From the NCBI GenBank assembly GCA_003184365.1, contig NKYR01000036.1:1-64000 (forward strand): a stretch of 64,000 nucleotides of DNA, read 5' to 3'. The notes under the pieces are model-generated. The model worked only from the letters and a program-made list of their open reading frames with translations. It was not told where the DNA came from and ran no database searches. This document shows, in pieces, positions 1-11,286 of the stretch. The stretch comes from Evernia prunastri (lineage: Eukaryota > Ascomycota > Lecanoromycetes > Lecanorales > Parmeliaceae). Position numbers and translations under genes: made by a program. Numbering within the stretch: position 1 is the first letter of the stretch; each line of letters begins with the position of its first letter.

Positions 1-528
1 CAAGGAATCTCTACCGAATTGCACTGGATACCGGCCCACATCGGCATTGCAGGTAACGAATGGGCCGATGCAGAGGCCAAAAAGGCCACTGGCTGGAGGA
101 CGAAAACGATACACGGCAGAGTACTGGAGAGAGACACTAACGAGACGGCCCCATCGTTATTTATCCAGTGCAGAATGATAGCAACGGTCAAAACAGCCAT
201 CAGAAAACATGCCTATCAACAATGGGCCAAAGAATGGACCACCGAAACACGTGGCAGTGCTCTGAGAAAGATTCAGTCTATATCGTCTATCAAAACAATG
301 CGACTGCACGCTAGGCTAAAACGAGCTAAAACCTCGCTAATCACGCAAATAAGAACGGAAAAAATCGGTCTCAAAGCCTTTCTATACAGCAGGAAGGTAT
401 CGGATGTAGAGAACGATCAATGTGACTGCGGACGGATCAAGCAGACCGCTCGACATCTGCTATATGAATGCAGGCTGCTTGCAAGTCAAAGAAGGAGACT
501 ATGGGCAGCAGAACGAAGAAAGGTGTAA
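1..528 (+). CDS. LINE ORF2 C-terminus: RNase H domain end (partial)
   Basis: Open to the left edge, ending in TAA at 526-528. The first 40 residues carry the end of an RNase H fold, with the run HWIPAHIGIAGNEWAD. The Asp after GNEWA is the expected last catalytic residue of the RNase H active site. A Cys-Cys-His-Cys cluster (CDCG, then HLLYEC, near residues 145-160) follows, as in the tail of many fungal Tad-like reverse transcriptases. The reverse transcriptase and endonuclease parts lie upstream of the window. No function is expected from this fragment unless the element is complete to the left. Confidence 0.75.
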   Translation, partial: QGISTELHWIPAHIGIAGNEWADAEAKKATGWRTKTIHGRVLERDTNETAPSLFIQCRMIATVKTAIRKHAYQQWAKEWTTETRGSALRKIQSISSIKTMRLHARLKRAKTSLITQIRTEKIGLKAFLYSRKVSDVENDQCDCGRIKQTARHLLYECRLLASQRRRLWAAERRKV

Positions 529-908
529 GGGGGAGTGATAGCTCATGAGGACATGCTAACAACACCACGCTATGTCTCCATGGCAGCGAATTTCATAAAG
601 AGTACTGGGTTTATTGCGCAATTTCGGATCCTCGATAAGGACCAATAAGAAGGATTTGCAGGGATATAATTTCAAAAAACGGGAAGTGGTCAAGAGGTGG
701 AGGCCCCTGCGTAGTAGGGTATCCCCCCACAAGGATGCATGCAAGAAGACAACAGGTGGATCTACATCGATGTGTATAGCCTCATTTTTATGGGGCGATG
801 CGATTGGTCATATCTATTGATAGATAGATTACGTAATCTCGCATAGTTGGCCCACTAAGGGACTAACTTCAGGGTAGTATGACATAATCAATCAATCAAT
901 CAATCAAT
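1..908 (+). mobile_element. 3' end of a LINE (Tad-like non-LTR) retrotransposon, cut by the window edge
   Basis: The window opens inside a reading frame that encodes the end of an RNase H domain, followed by a short untranslated stretch and a run of AATC units at about 886-907. This order (RNase H, C-terminal Cys/His motif, 3' UTR, short tandem tail) is that of fungal Tad-clade LINEs. The reading frame is uninterrupted up to its stop, so this copy shows no heavy repeat-induced mutation here. The right border is placed at the end of the AATC run; no target-site duplication can be tested because the 5' end lies outside the window. Confidence 0.75.
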
Positions 909-3476
909 TCCAACAATGGTTGACTGTGCCAATGAACAATGATCACTGATCACCAAGCTAAGTTGTCAAAGGGAATGAAGAATTGCAACTAGGCTTAATT
1001 GAAGGTCTCTAATAGCAACTCACCTGATCGACTTTGTGGTACTCCGTACCTCGGATACTTAGGATACCTAGGAAACTTTTGGATACAACATGCTCCTCAT
1101 GATGATTTTACCCCAAGGTTTTAGAAACTCTACGATCAGTCTTTTAGGAAAGCAACACCATCTAGGCTCACGGAGAATAGATTTCATAAGAACGGCTTCT
1201 GAGATTCGCATACCTGACTGATCAGGCGCTTGTCAAAGACACGTCTAGAGGCGGACCATTCCCTCCCTCAATCGGCCAAGCCTCCCTCCAACAGCGGCCG
1301 GTCACTGTCGTATTAGCATAGTGCGGCGCTATAATACTCTATGCGCAGCGAACAGACGACCAGCGGCTTGGTAGGGCGGAGTGTTGGACTGTGAGGCTCG
1401 GGATTGAACTACGAAATGCCATCCCAATTCACACCCAATACCGTGGATCCAACCAGATGGGGTCTGATTTGACATGCAGGTCCGAATGCATTTCCCTGCC
1501 TCCACGTGGAAGGATCGGCGATGGAGTTTCCCGCCTCTTTTGCACCATCACATTGGACCTCTTCTACATTGCGGACGCCCCTGCGGCCCCAGCTCGGAGT
1601 CTCGGACTTTGAATGGGTGTGTAAGACGGGAGTGTAGGATTCCCCAGTGCGGCTCTCAATGAGTGCCTAGTTGCTGGAATATCTGAGTAAAATTAAGATT
1701 GGCAGTAGCAGAAGCAGTGGAAGCAGTTCAGCAATACATCACATTATTTATTCGGTAAAGTACTTGGGGAGTGGCTTTGGAATAGGAGGTGCATCATGTT
1801 ACCCCACGCTAGGAGGAAAAGTTTTCCAGAGTTTGAACGGTCTAAGAAGGAAAAAGAAAAGGTCAAAGCTCAAACACTCTGACAGAGTCACACAGGTAGG
1901 AAAAAGTTCCGAGCGGCGTTAAACACTTGCAGGTGCCCTTATTTTAATTTACGACCGATCCATCCATTCAATAATCGACCGGTTCGACTTTCCCATGAAA
2001 ACCCCTCCAATATTAATCATGTAATGCTGATTGGATAGCACGGATCCCTGTCTAGTACCTAAGGCCTGCAGCATGTTGGGCGTCGTCCTTCCAATTTTTC
2101 TTGCTTGAGGATCTCCTGCCTTGATGCACCACAGTCAATAGAACATCTTGTTTCCATAAATCCAACGGTGGGGGTCACGTTCGGCGGGCCGACTGTGCCA
2201 TGCCAGTGCTTCCCTTGTCGTATGAGGGACGTGGCACCGTGCGAGTCTATTGATAACAGGCATCTCGATTCTCCAAGTACCTAGCTCTCACTGGGCCTCC
2301 GGGTCTCTCCCTGCAGTCAGGTCAGAGGCGCGCTGATCTTCCGCTTGCTTATGTCGTCTGAAAGGGTTGCACCAAGCCTCCAACTCGAAGCCTCCAAGCC
2401 CTCAGGCCTCCCAATCTGTTGCGAATCCACCACCTCAGAGCACCTCCAACATGCAGGCCGTCTGCACTCCGCATTACTGGTTGAGCAGGACTGGGTGGTG
2501 GCACGGAGACTTATACTGCATCAGGAACCATCTTGGTAAGGCTCAAGCTAACTTGGAAGTGCTAACTTACCCCATATCTCATCGACATGGTGCAAGATCT
2601 GTACAATGAAGCTTCATCGACTTCAGGTACTCATACACCACATCTTCCGGGTGAACGCTCGGGCCTCTTTTTCGAGTTTTTATTTTTTCCTTTTTTTTTC
2701 CTTTTTTCAGTATAGTCCGTCGACTTGGACACTGGAGACGAATGATAAAGATTCATGTGCCGGATCCCGCGGGCTTACGAAACCCATAAGGCATTGTAAG
2801 CAAAAGGCGTGGAATTGGTTGGAAATTGATTTCCGACTCCTCTCCTACCTTTCTTTACCTTCCGGGTACCCAAACTACCAAGATACCAAAGACCAAAAGT
2901 ACCTCGTACCAATTTTTGATTTTATTTTCTTCCTCTAAAGCCTCTAACCTTAAATTTCCTTAGCGTGGGGTCCCAACCGATTGGCTTGCATTTCTCCACA
3001 ATAATTCTTTGAATCGATTTGATTCGTAGAAGACCTTTCCTTACCCTTTTTCTCCAATCCTGTCAATCCTGTTCTGCCATTTTTTTGATTTTTTTATTAT
3101 CATTTTGTAGGCAATACCAGTTTGTGCTAATAAAAGTAAGGTACTTAGGTTACAGGTAGGTAATCCCTAAGCTTAGTATTTCCTTTCCTTTCCTTTCCTT
3201 TCCTTACCTTACCTCACCTTACCCTCCTCATCCTACTCTCACTTGCTAAACTACTTAAAAACCATCCCCTTCCCGCTGCTTTCCCGTGACATACATGCAT
3301 GCTCACCGGCATGGAACCAAACATCCTCACCTACCCATCACTTTTCTCCCCTTCCTCTCACTTCTCCATATTCTCTCCTCCCCAACGGCAAACATCTTCC
3401 TTCCTTAGTCACTAACAAACACTCACTTTCCGAATCGCTGACAAACGACCCTACCCTTTTCCTTTTCCTTTTCACC
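909..3476. other. Gene-poor interval, 2.6 kb
   Basis: Short reading frames occur on both strands but none has a recognisable motif or good splice continuity. The right third, about 2660-3240, is rich in T and CT runs, with (CTTTC)n-like repeats at about 3181-3220, and probably holds the promoter and leader of the gluconokinase gene. Short palindromic ACCTAAGGT-like strings occur at about 1060 and 2055. Confidence 0.5.
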
Positions 3477-4231
3477 ATGACCATGGTCAGTGTCAATGGA
3501 GGGCACTCCCTTCCCATGCCGCCTTCACCTATGGACTACGCACCCACTGCCTCTGTCAAGCAGATCCATGGAGCCTTGGCCTCCCATCACCACCGTCACA
3601 TGTGGATCATCACCGGCCCAGCAGGATGTGGCAAGAGTACTGTTGCTCAATACGTTGCTAAGGAACTGTCCATACCATACATCGAAGGGGACGATGTGAG
3701 TGGGGCCACGCACCCTCCTACGGATCCACGTATGCACTCTGCAGCTCGCTAACACAACTCGTTGACTAGTACCACTCCGAGTCCAATAAGCAAAAAATGT
3801 CTCAAGGAGCCCCTCTCACCGACATTGACCGATGGGATTGGCTCATTGCTCTTCGAGAAGCTGCCGTAGCTCGCCTCTCTCCCTCCAAACCTTCAGCAAC
3901 CAAACGTCATGATGGTGTCGTCGTCACTTGCTCTGCGCTGAAGCGCAAATACCGAGACGTCATAAGGATCGCCGCCTACAATGACCACGACGTAATGGTG
4001 CACTTCATATACCTCAGAGCCGACGCTGACGTGCTTCTTGCACGAGTGACGGGCCGGCAGGGCCACTACATGAAAAGCGCAATGGTTCGATCACAGATGG
4101 AAGCGCTGGAAGAGCCCGATGCGACGGAGCAAAGAAGAGATGTGCTGGAAGTCGATTGTGGCGGCAGTCTTACGCAGGTGCAACAAGAAGCGGTCAAAAC
4201 CGTGAGAGAGCTTTTAGTCGACGACCAATAA
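3477..4231 (+). CDS. Gluconokinase (D-gluconate 6-phosphotransferase)
   Basis: Two exons, 3477-3695 and 3770-4231, give 226 aa. The intron 3696-3769 has GTGAGT donor, a CTAAC branch point and CTAG acceptor. The P-loop GPAGCGKST lies at about residues 47-55. The splice restores GDDYHSESNKQKM, the family's substrate-site motif, followed by PLTDIDRWDWL. Gluconokinase phosphorylates gluconate to 6-phosphogluconate in the cytosol, feeding the pentose phosphate pathway. The start chosen has a strong CACC context. An in-frame ATG at 3243 exists but would add a low-complexity segment that looks like leader. The roughly 40-residue extension before the P-loop is longer than in bacterial enzymes. Family assignment is firm. 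Confidence 0.92.
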
Positions 4232-5400
4232 GGATGTGGTTGAAAGTCAGCCCGCACGAGACACTTGCAATTGCTGTCTTGCGGCGGAATCCGGTCTCCC
4301 ATGGAGTATTATGATGTATTTGGAAGCAGGGCATGTATGAGGAAAAGTGGATGAAGAAGAAAAAGGGCTTTGACAATGTGATACCCAGGATCGCATAATG
4401 CCTCGCGACAGGGGGAGAAAACACACGCGACACTTGGAAGAGAAGATTAGCTACATACTGCTGCATCCGTTTGGCGCTTTTGGATTGATGGGTTCAAAAG
4501 TTGAGAGGATTTTTCTTTTTCTGGAGCAAAAAATAATAAGCAGACCTAATTGGGTCATGCCTCTGCCGTCCGCCGCTCATGCCATTCGGGGTTTTCTTGC
4601 ACAGGTTCCGCTCCAGACCCTGTCCAACCGCCACGTCGACATTCGCATATGCAAGTGAGCGGATTCGGGGGCGGGTCTTTTTTGGAAAGTCCATGTCGAT
4701 CTATCGGGGAATCCTCCGCAGTCCGCGCAACAATCAGGTGTGTCTGTGCCCCTCGCTTCCCAATCCCATCGTACTCGTAGGGCTCGCGCTCGCCAGGCAG
4801 CCTCATCTCCTAAGTCCTTACTCTATGTCGTTCCACGCTTCCGCTGCACGCATATTCCCTAGACATGATGATCCACATCTCTCACCTCGAAAAACGATTG
4901 GAGGTTTCACAAAGGAACGAATCCTTGCAAATGTTTTAAACATGAGAGACACCTTAACTCTCAGATACACTGATAAGGCGTTTATCCTGGCTTGGAGCAA
5001 ATGACCAATTGAAATGGGGGAATTGACTTTGAGTTACCTGCCTCCCTGCTTACCTTATAAGCTCCCAGTCGACGCCCGCCGGGGATGCCTCCTAAAAAGT
5101 CCAAAATTTCCTGCAGACTATCAGCTAGTCTCGTCAAGAGTCATGACCAACCCAACCCCTCGAGTTCATCGATACACAAATCACCGTATTACCATTGACA
5201 ATAATTTACATACCTTCCGCCACGGCGCTCTGCTTCTAACCTCTTCCTTGCAAACAGCCCCCCAAGCTGGATCGTGTTTAAGCTCTACTTATTCTAGGGG
5301 CCAAGCCCTTTGCTCAACTCAAATCCTCCATCGTCCATCCCACCCATCTCATCTCATCACATCCCCACCCCACGCACGCAACCGACGAAAACCCCAAAAG
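4232..5400. other. Gene-poor interval right of gluconokinase
   Basis: Several overlapping frames of 60-140 codons exist on both strands, for example 4579-5004 on the plus strand. None contains a recognisable domain and several overlap each other, so I treat the stretch as 3' flank and intergenic DNA. Confidence 0.45.
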
Positions 5401-5410
5401 CGATGACATC

Positions 5411-5450
5411 ATGACGATGACCATGACCATGACCATGACCATGACCATGG
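5411..5450. repeat. Hexanucleotide microsatellite (ATGACC)n
   Basis: About six perfect or near-perfect ATGACC units in tandem. This would read as repeated Met-Thr if translated, but no gene is supported around it. Confidence 0.9.
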
Positions 5451-5659
5451 ACCAATCCCACCCTTGCCGCAGACTACCTAAGCTACCTAGGTATCCCCCC
5501 CAACCAGAGTCGCCGTTTTGGCGAGCTGAAAACTTCGCACCGCTCTCTTATGTACCCCGAGACTTCCAGATTCCATATGAAGCTATGTGTCTACCGCATG
5601 CCCGTGCTGAAAGGGCAAGTAGAGCCGAGTAAGTATGTATGCATATAGAGGAGAGCTTG

Positions 5660-5750
5660 AAAGGGAGAGAAAAACAGAGAAAGGAGAAAAGAGAAAGAGA
5701 GAAAGAGAGAGAGAAAGAGAGAAAGAGAGAAAGAGAGAAAGACAAAGCAA
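5660..5750. repeat. Purine tract, GAGAAA-type repeats
   Basis: About 90 bases made almost only of A and G, with mixed GAGA and GAAA units. Frames through it give Lys/Glu/Arg-only translations and are not credible genes. Confidence 0.85.
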
Positions 5751-6166
5751 AGGATAAAGCACTAGGTACTTCTACTCCATCCAGAGCCTGTGCCCGGCTG
5801 TATATCCACCAGCTCCAACATCAACACTTATGCTCCGTCCGCAGATAGTAAAGATTATGATCGAATCGATCTATCTGCCTCTACTGATGCAGCATCGCCA
5901 TGCCTCTCCTCTCCTCTCCTCATACTAGTTCATGGGACAGAACAAGAGGCCCCTTCCGCCTCTAAATCCAATCCTCTCAATTCTTTTCCTTTTCCTCTTC
6001 TTTTCGGTTTTCTCCTCTCCTCTTCTCTCCTCTCCTCTTCTCCCAACTCCTCCCCTCCCACCCCGCCATCGCCCGGGAGGATCAGAAACCCCCCCTTCCC
6101 CCGTCACAACCAAAAATCATCAGCGCTAATCCAGCGAGCGGACTCGTCCCAGAGCTGGTGGGGTTT

Positions 6167-6353
6167 GAAAGAAGGAAAGTAGGAAAGAAAGAAAGAAGGA
6201 AAGAAGGAAAGAAGGAAAGAAGGAAAGAAGGAAAGAAGGAAAGAAGGAAAGAAGGAAAGAAGGAAAGAAGGAAAGAAGGAAAGAGGGAAAGAAGGAAAGA
6301 AGGAAAGAGGGAAAGAAGGGGAAGAGGAGAAGGAGGAGAAGAAGAAGAAGAAG

Positions 6354-6383
<30 letters not shown>
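6167..6383. repeat. Compound microsatellite: (GAAAGAAG)n then (GAA)n
   Basis: A tract of about 215 bases. GAAAGAAG/AAGAAAGG units run to about 6320, then pure GAA units run from about 6335 to 6383. All purines lie on the plus strand. Confidence 0.9.
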
Positions 6384-6387
<4 letters not shown>

Positions 6388-6943
6388 TAGGTAGGTAAAC
6401 TAAATAGTAAGCAATCGCTTTACTTCAAAATTCCATTAGACTAACATCAACGAGGGACTCGCTGCCTTTCTCCCCCCTCCCTTTTTTTTGATCACAGTAT
6501 CGTTGGTGAGAGGATAGATAGTTGGTAGTGAATCTGAAAAAGCATTTTGGATATCGGATTATATATGGTATATCTGCGCCACGCTATGTTATTACGCCAT
6601 TTTGACGTTTCCAGAAAGCTGGCCGCGTCGATCGATTCGAGTGTTATTCTGTTGTCAACGCTTTGGTATCAATATGGCCCCCCTTCATGCCGAGTCGGAT
6701 GTGACCCCATCCCATAGATGCTAAGCCCGTTCCGTGTCCCCTCAATCCCAAAGTGGTATCTGCAACCCCACATCATGATCTCTTCCCCTCTTCCTTTCTC
6801 TATCCCCCCCCCCAAAACCCCCTCTCTCCCTCTCTCTGTGCACGGAGCCAGCACGTTGCAGTCTGGGATTTTCTCAAGGCAATGCGCAGGCCCTCTTTCC
6901 AAAACACCATGACCAGGATAGACAGCGCTAACTCAAGGGCTCC
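6384..6943. other. 3' flank of the RGS-LOV gene
   Basis: No gene seen. The stretch lies between the GAA microsatellite and the stop codon of the minus-strand RGS-LOV gene, and includes C-rich and T-rich runs at about 6470 and 6800. Confidence 0.5.
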
Positions 6944-9441
6944 TCACCTCCTCGATCCTTCCCTCTCCGTTGACAATCTGTCCGCCCCGTCCGGCTGATG
7001 GACGACCCCACCGCCGTTGGGAGCGCCATTCTGCTCAACCATACCGTCCATACTCATCTTCCCGCCGCCGCCGTTCTTCATGAAATCGGCGTACAGTCTC
7101 CCGCCCTCGCTTCCCACTTTTCCCTTCCGCTCGTCTCTTATCTGCCCGCTCGCACTTCTTTCGAAGGCTCCTCTTTGGCTTTCAAACGTTCCTCTGGCTC
7201 CACCGCCTTCGTCGGTGTCACTGCCAATGTTCGTTTCACGTTGATACTCCGAGGGTGTGGGAGGTATTTCATTGTTGTTGAACCTGTTGAGCGCTGCTTT
7301 GCGTGAGGCGAGGGAGCCGGTGACGAGTTCATTCTCGACCATCACAACCATCCACACACCAACTTGGTCATCACTTCCCAGTAGCGGCGTGCACGAAATA
7401 TATCTCGCACGGACACCTTGATCTGGTGGCCCTCCTCTTCTGCTGCTCGGCCTCGAGTCGCCGTTTGTCATGTCATTGTTCTCCTGACCATGCGGTAGCC
7501 ATGTTATTTTCGCTGTGACAGCGGCGCCGGATTCGAAAGCGTCGAGAAGGCCTTCGCGGACGTGCGAAGGACCGCCGATGCGGGAGAGGAAGGGGGACTG
7601 GAGGAGGCCAGGAATGCGGAGGGCGGGGGAGACGAAGATGATGCGCAGGGAGGGGTGGGGACGGACAAGGAGGTACTGTGCATGCACTGTCAGCTTTTTT
7701 GGGGTAGCGTGGGGAGTCTACGAAGAAAGGGATTAAGGTGTACATTTTGGTAGACACCGGGCAGCTTCCCGGACGGCCCGACGGAAGAGAGCGCCCACGC
7801 ATTGTTGTCCTTTCCTTCATCTTCATCATCTTCGTTACCAAGAACTCTGCGTGTCCGCCTCGGGCCCGGTTCCTGACGACTGTGATTTCCTCTATAGCTG
7901 ATGGTGGAAGCATTGTCTTGTACTGAGCTCGCACGGGAGTGATTTTGGAAGACGGAGGATTCATCTAATGAGAGCATTTGCCCGAACTCGCTCAGAGTTT
8001 TTAGGTGTCTTTGGGAGATACCGTCATTGGATTGCTTACTCTCTCGGTTTCGGTTTGGTCGGCTATCTGCGAGATAGTGCGCAAATGAGTCGAGGCCACG
8101 GCCATCTTCGATCAGCCCAGAGACATCTATCTGAGCGCCGATGAAGTAGCGGACAGAGCCTCGATTGTCGTACAGAGGTGCGGTGAGAAGAAGGTTCATG
8201 AACGGTGTGCCATCTCGCCTATAGTTGAGAACCGTTTCGCAAGACTCTTGTCCCGATTTTATTGCTGCGCCAATCCTGGCGACGGTTATTCGGTTTGTCT
8301 TCGGCCCTTGTAAGAAACGGCAGTTTCGGCCTAAGACGTCATCTCGCGAGTATCTTGATGTCCGGTAAAATTCTTCGCTGGCATAGACAATCGGACAGTC
8401 TTTGATACTTGGGTCCGCGAGGCAGAAGACTTCCGCCAGACCTCCAACAAGCTCGCGCATGACAGGCATTGCTTGTCCCGTGATTTCTCTAACCATGCTT
8501 TCCGTAACCACTTTCGTAAGACAGTTTGTGATGTATGCTGGTAGGGCTTCATTGACCAAGGACTCGAACGACTTCCTCACCCTCGCCTGAAATCTTGGGT
8601 CAACCGAGGCCGCGGGGCAAGGACTCGACGGGTCTCCCGGTGTCGGTCTTATTGTCTCGGCCAAGGCATTCGCATATTCCACGGCCTTCATGGCCTTCTG
8701 TGCCTCAAGATATCGTACGAGTACTGGCGCCGAATGTGGTCGATAGCGATTGAGGAAGGCGGTGAATCGGAGGAAGAATGAGGGATCACTGAGAATGACA
8801 CGCAGATGGTCGCCCGAGAAGAGCTGCTCCGAAAGGGTATCAAGGTTCCTGACTTTGGAATTTGGAGGGGGTGGTTTGAGATCGAAGTTCTGAGCGTTGT
8901 CACTGGATATCCTCCTTTCTGGCTTCGGCTCATTCTCCGGGCTGCCATTGGAAGCTCTGGTGGGAAAAAGCTGAGATGAATGTAAGGAACGTTCTCCATT
9001 CCCATTGACTTGGTTGTTTTCTGGAGAATTCCGCTTCGAAGGCGGGAGTGGGAATTCCGCGTTCATGCCCGCTGGTGAATTCGCCGAAGGTAGAATGACG
9101 GGCTCGTCGTTGCTGAGAGTAAGTTGGTGATTTTGCCGTTTGGCGGCAAGGTTGGGATTGCTTTTCTTGTGTCGCGGTACCAGGGCGTTGTTCTGATCTG
9201 GAAGTGGAGTATCATCTGGGGGGCCGTCGTCTTTGGTAGAGTTGGATCGAAAACTTTTGCTGCGTTTACCCTCTTTGCCGTCTTTATTGTGCTTGAGGCC
9301 GTTTCGGATCCGACCCATATCAAGACCGACGTCGAAGACCCTTCTTGACATTATAGGTAATTTTTCAACGGCGAAGGGACAGATGCGATCAAAGATTAAG
9401 AGAGAGTCGTAGAAGTCAAGAGCGTCGTCTGACGGTTGCAT
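6944..9441 (-). CDS. RGS-LOV photoreceptor (BcLOV4-type) with C-terminal PAS-like region
   Basis: Two exons, 9441-7744 and 7675-6944, give 809 aa. The intron 7743-7676 has GTACAC donor, GCTGAC branch and CACAG acceptor, and joins GVYQN to YLLVRP. After a low-complexity N-terminus come an RGS-like domain (about residues 208-320) and a LOV domain (about 335-445). The LOV domain has the flavin motif GRNCRFLQGP, with the adduct-forming Cys near residue 374, paired Asn positions and FIGAQ. A basic Ser-rich linker and a second PAS-like region follow. Fungal RGS-LOV proteins such as Botrytis BcLOV4 bind flavin and move to membrane lipids in blue light; that activity here is inferred. The tail after about residue 700 is low complexity. 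The N-terminal start is the least certain part. Confidence 0.88.
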
Positions 9442-11286
9442 TTATTATTTAATGAGATTGAGATTTGGGAGCCTTAATTCCTTAAGGTATTTTACGGCAT
9501 GGAAAGGCAATTTTGGGTTAGATCTCAGCCACAGTTGACGGTGGGGGGGAAATGAGATGCAACAGAGGGACAGGGGACAGTTGACCCAGGGCATCAGGTA
9601 TGGATTTGATAGGTCAATCAAGGTGAATAAGGGCAGGCGTTCTGGGTAAGACGGTATAGGACGATAGGGTAACGTTTGCGAGCCGGGACGGTATGTGTTT
9701 CGTGTGAGTCGGTTATGCAATTTGGATGGATGTACTTGGAGCTGTCTAATGGCTTACCGTACCTCGGTTAGAAGAAGAAGAAGAAGAAGAAGAAGAAGAG
9801 TAGGCGAAATGGATTTTGAGAGGGAAGAGGGAGAAGGAAGGCGTGGTGGTAGAAGGATGATTGATAATGATAGTAAGTAATTATTGTATTCTTTGACGTG
9901 TGGTTGGAAACGAGATACGCTCATACTCAGGGTAAAGAAATGATGAGATCACGACTGGGTTTTTTCCCCTAAGGTAAGTAATAATAATGCCAAAGTATTA
10001 ATCCTTCCTTACCGTACAGATTAGCTTTTGCCCCAGATGAAGAATGCTGCTAGAGTGTACCTAAGGTAGCTGCTAGAGAGAGTGAAATAAAAAGTTAGAG
10101 GGAAAAAGAGAGCTAGAGTGTAGTATGCTAATAATGTATGTTAATGTAAGGTATGTTTAAAGTAGATGGGACGATGGTAGATGGCACGATGGTAGCGTAC
10201 TGTCAGATCTAGATTCAGCCTTAAAGTACTTTACTTACACTACAACATACCCTAGTCCATGAATCATCCCACGTTGGAAATGCCACGTTGGAGTCCGGCA
10301 GAGAGTAAGGTATTTTATTTTAATTTCGCATCTAACAACAATGTCAAGGACAAATCATCGAAAGAAAAAAAGAAAACAAAGAAAACACAAAAACACCTCA
10401 TGTAGTAGGCAGTAAGTAGCAGCTATAAAATATGGCAGACGGAAATCAATGACGGAATTTGGCCCTGATACGTACGAGTTTGTATTATTTAATTACATCG
10501 GAGCATGCTCCTTTCGCTTTCGCAATCTCGGACAAGGGCAAAATGCTGCACATGTTACAGGGATGGTACTCGTAAGATCCTACATTGAGCGCCACTTGGC
10601 CCGTGCCCACCGCACCTGCATCACATTCATAATCGCTAATCAAGGTACCGTATGCATGCTCAGCGTCAACCTTCACAACAACAAAAATCATTTGCAGCTT
10701 TCACAAAAACGAAAGCTCTGTCTCTTCAAATTCGCATAGGCAAAGTAATTCAGCAATACCCCTCCCCCCCACTCCACACGGCCCAGTATCAAAATCAGGA
10801 CGTGATTGTCTGCTTTCCACTCCTGGCGCGTAAATGACGATTGACCTGATTGGCCTTGCCTGCCTCGTTTCACTAATGGCGAAAAGTACAGCACCGAGCA
10901 TCTCGTGTCATCATTCCATCCTTCTCCAGACATCCGCCACTCTGATCCCGAAGCATGGATTCTCGGGTGCGTGGTCCACGCTTTCCTCAAAGTCGAGTGC
11001 CCTTTCCTCCAACCCGAAGTTGCGTCAAATACCTCATACCAAAGCTACCACTGAGCTGGTCTGATACCGTTCCGACACGAAAAGATGATCCAAAGCCGTG
11101 AATCGCCTCTGCAATCCGACCTGGTCCTCAACCTTTTCCTTACAAAAGCACCATTGAAGCATATCCATAAAAGGAGTTGTATCTTCCTCGCCCTTTGACA
11201 GAGAAATCCTAAAGGCAAACGCTGCGTCGGATGTCATCTTGTCTCTTAGGCAACCCTGGTTAAGCTATTCATACCCAAGCCCCGTC
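9442..11286. other. Intergenic region between the RGS-LOV and RRM genes, 1.8 kb
   Basis: Probably holds the RGS-LOV promoter on its left side. It has a GAA microsatellite at 9771-9800 and several CCTTAAGG/ACCTAAGGT-like palindromes at about 9970-10160. On the minus strand a frame at 10691-10485 contains a run with four Cys and could be an exon, but I cannot connect it to a start or to a family. Confidence 0.4.
9771..9800. repeat. (GAA)n microsatellite
   Basis: About ten GAA units upstream of the RGS-LOV gene. Confidence 0.9.

Noticed and set aside
3243..3476. Gluconokinase start at the upstream in-frame ATG at 3243
   Set aside because: It would add 78 Ser/Pro/Leu-rich residues from CT-rich DNA; the ATG at 3477 has a strong context and fits the family.
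5690..5750. CRISPR-like or satellite array
   Set aside because: Units are 4-6 bases without spacers; plain microsatellite, and the genome is eukaryotic.
6158..6394. Lys/Glu/Arg-only frame
   Set aside because: It is a direct translation of the GAAAGAAG and GAA microsatellites, with no gene context.
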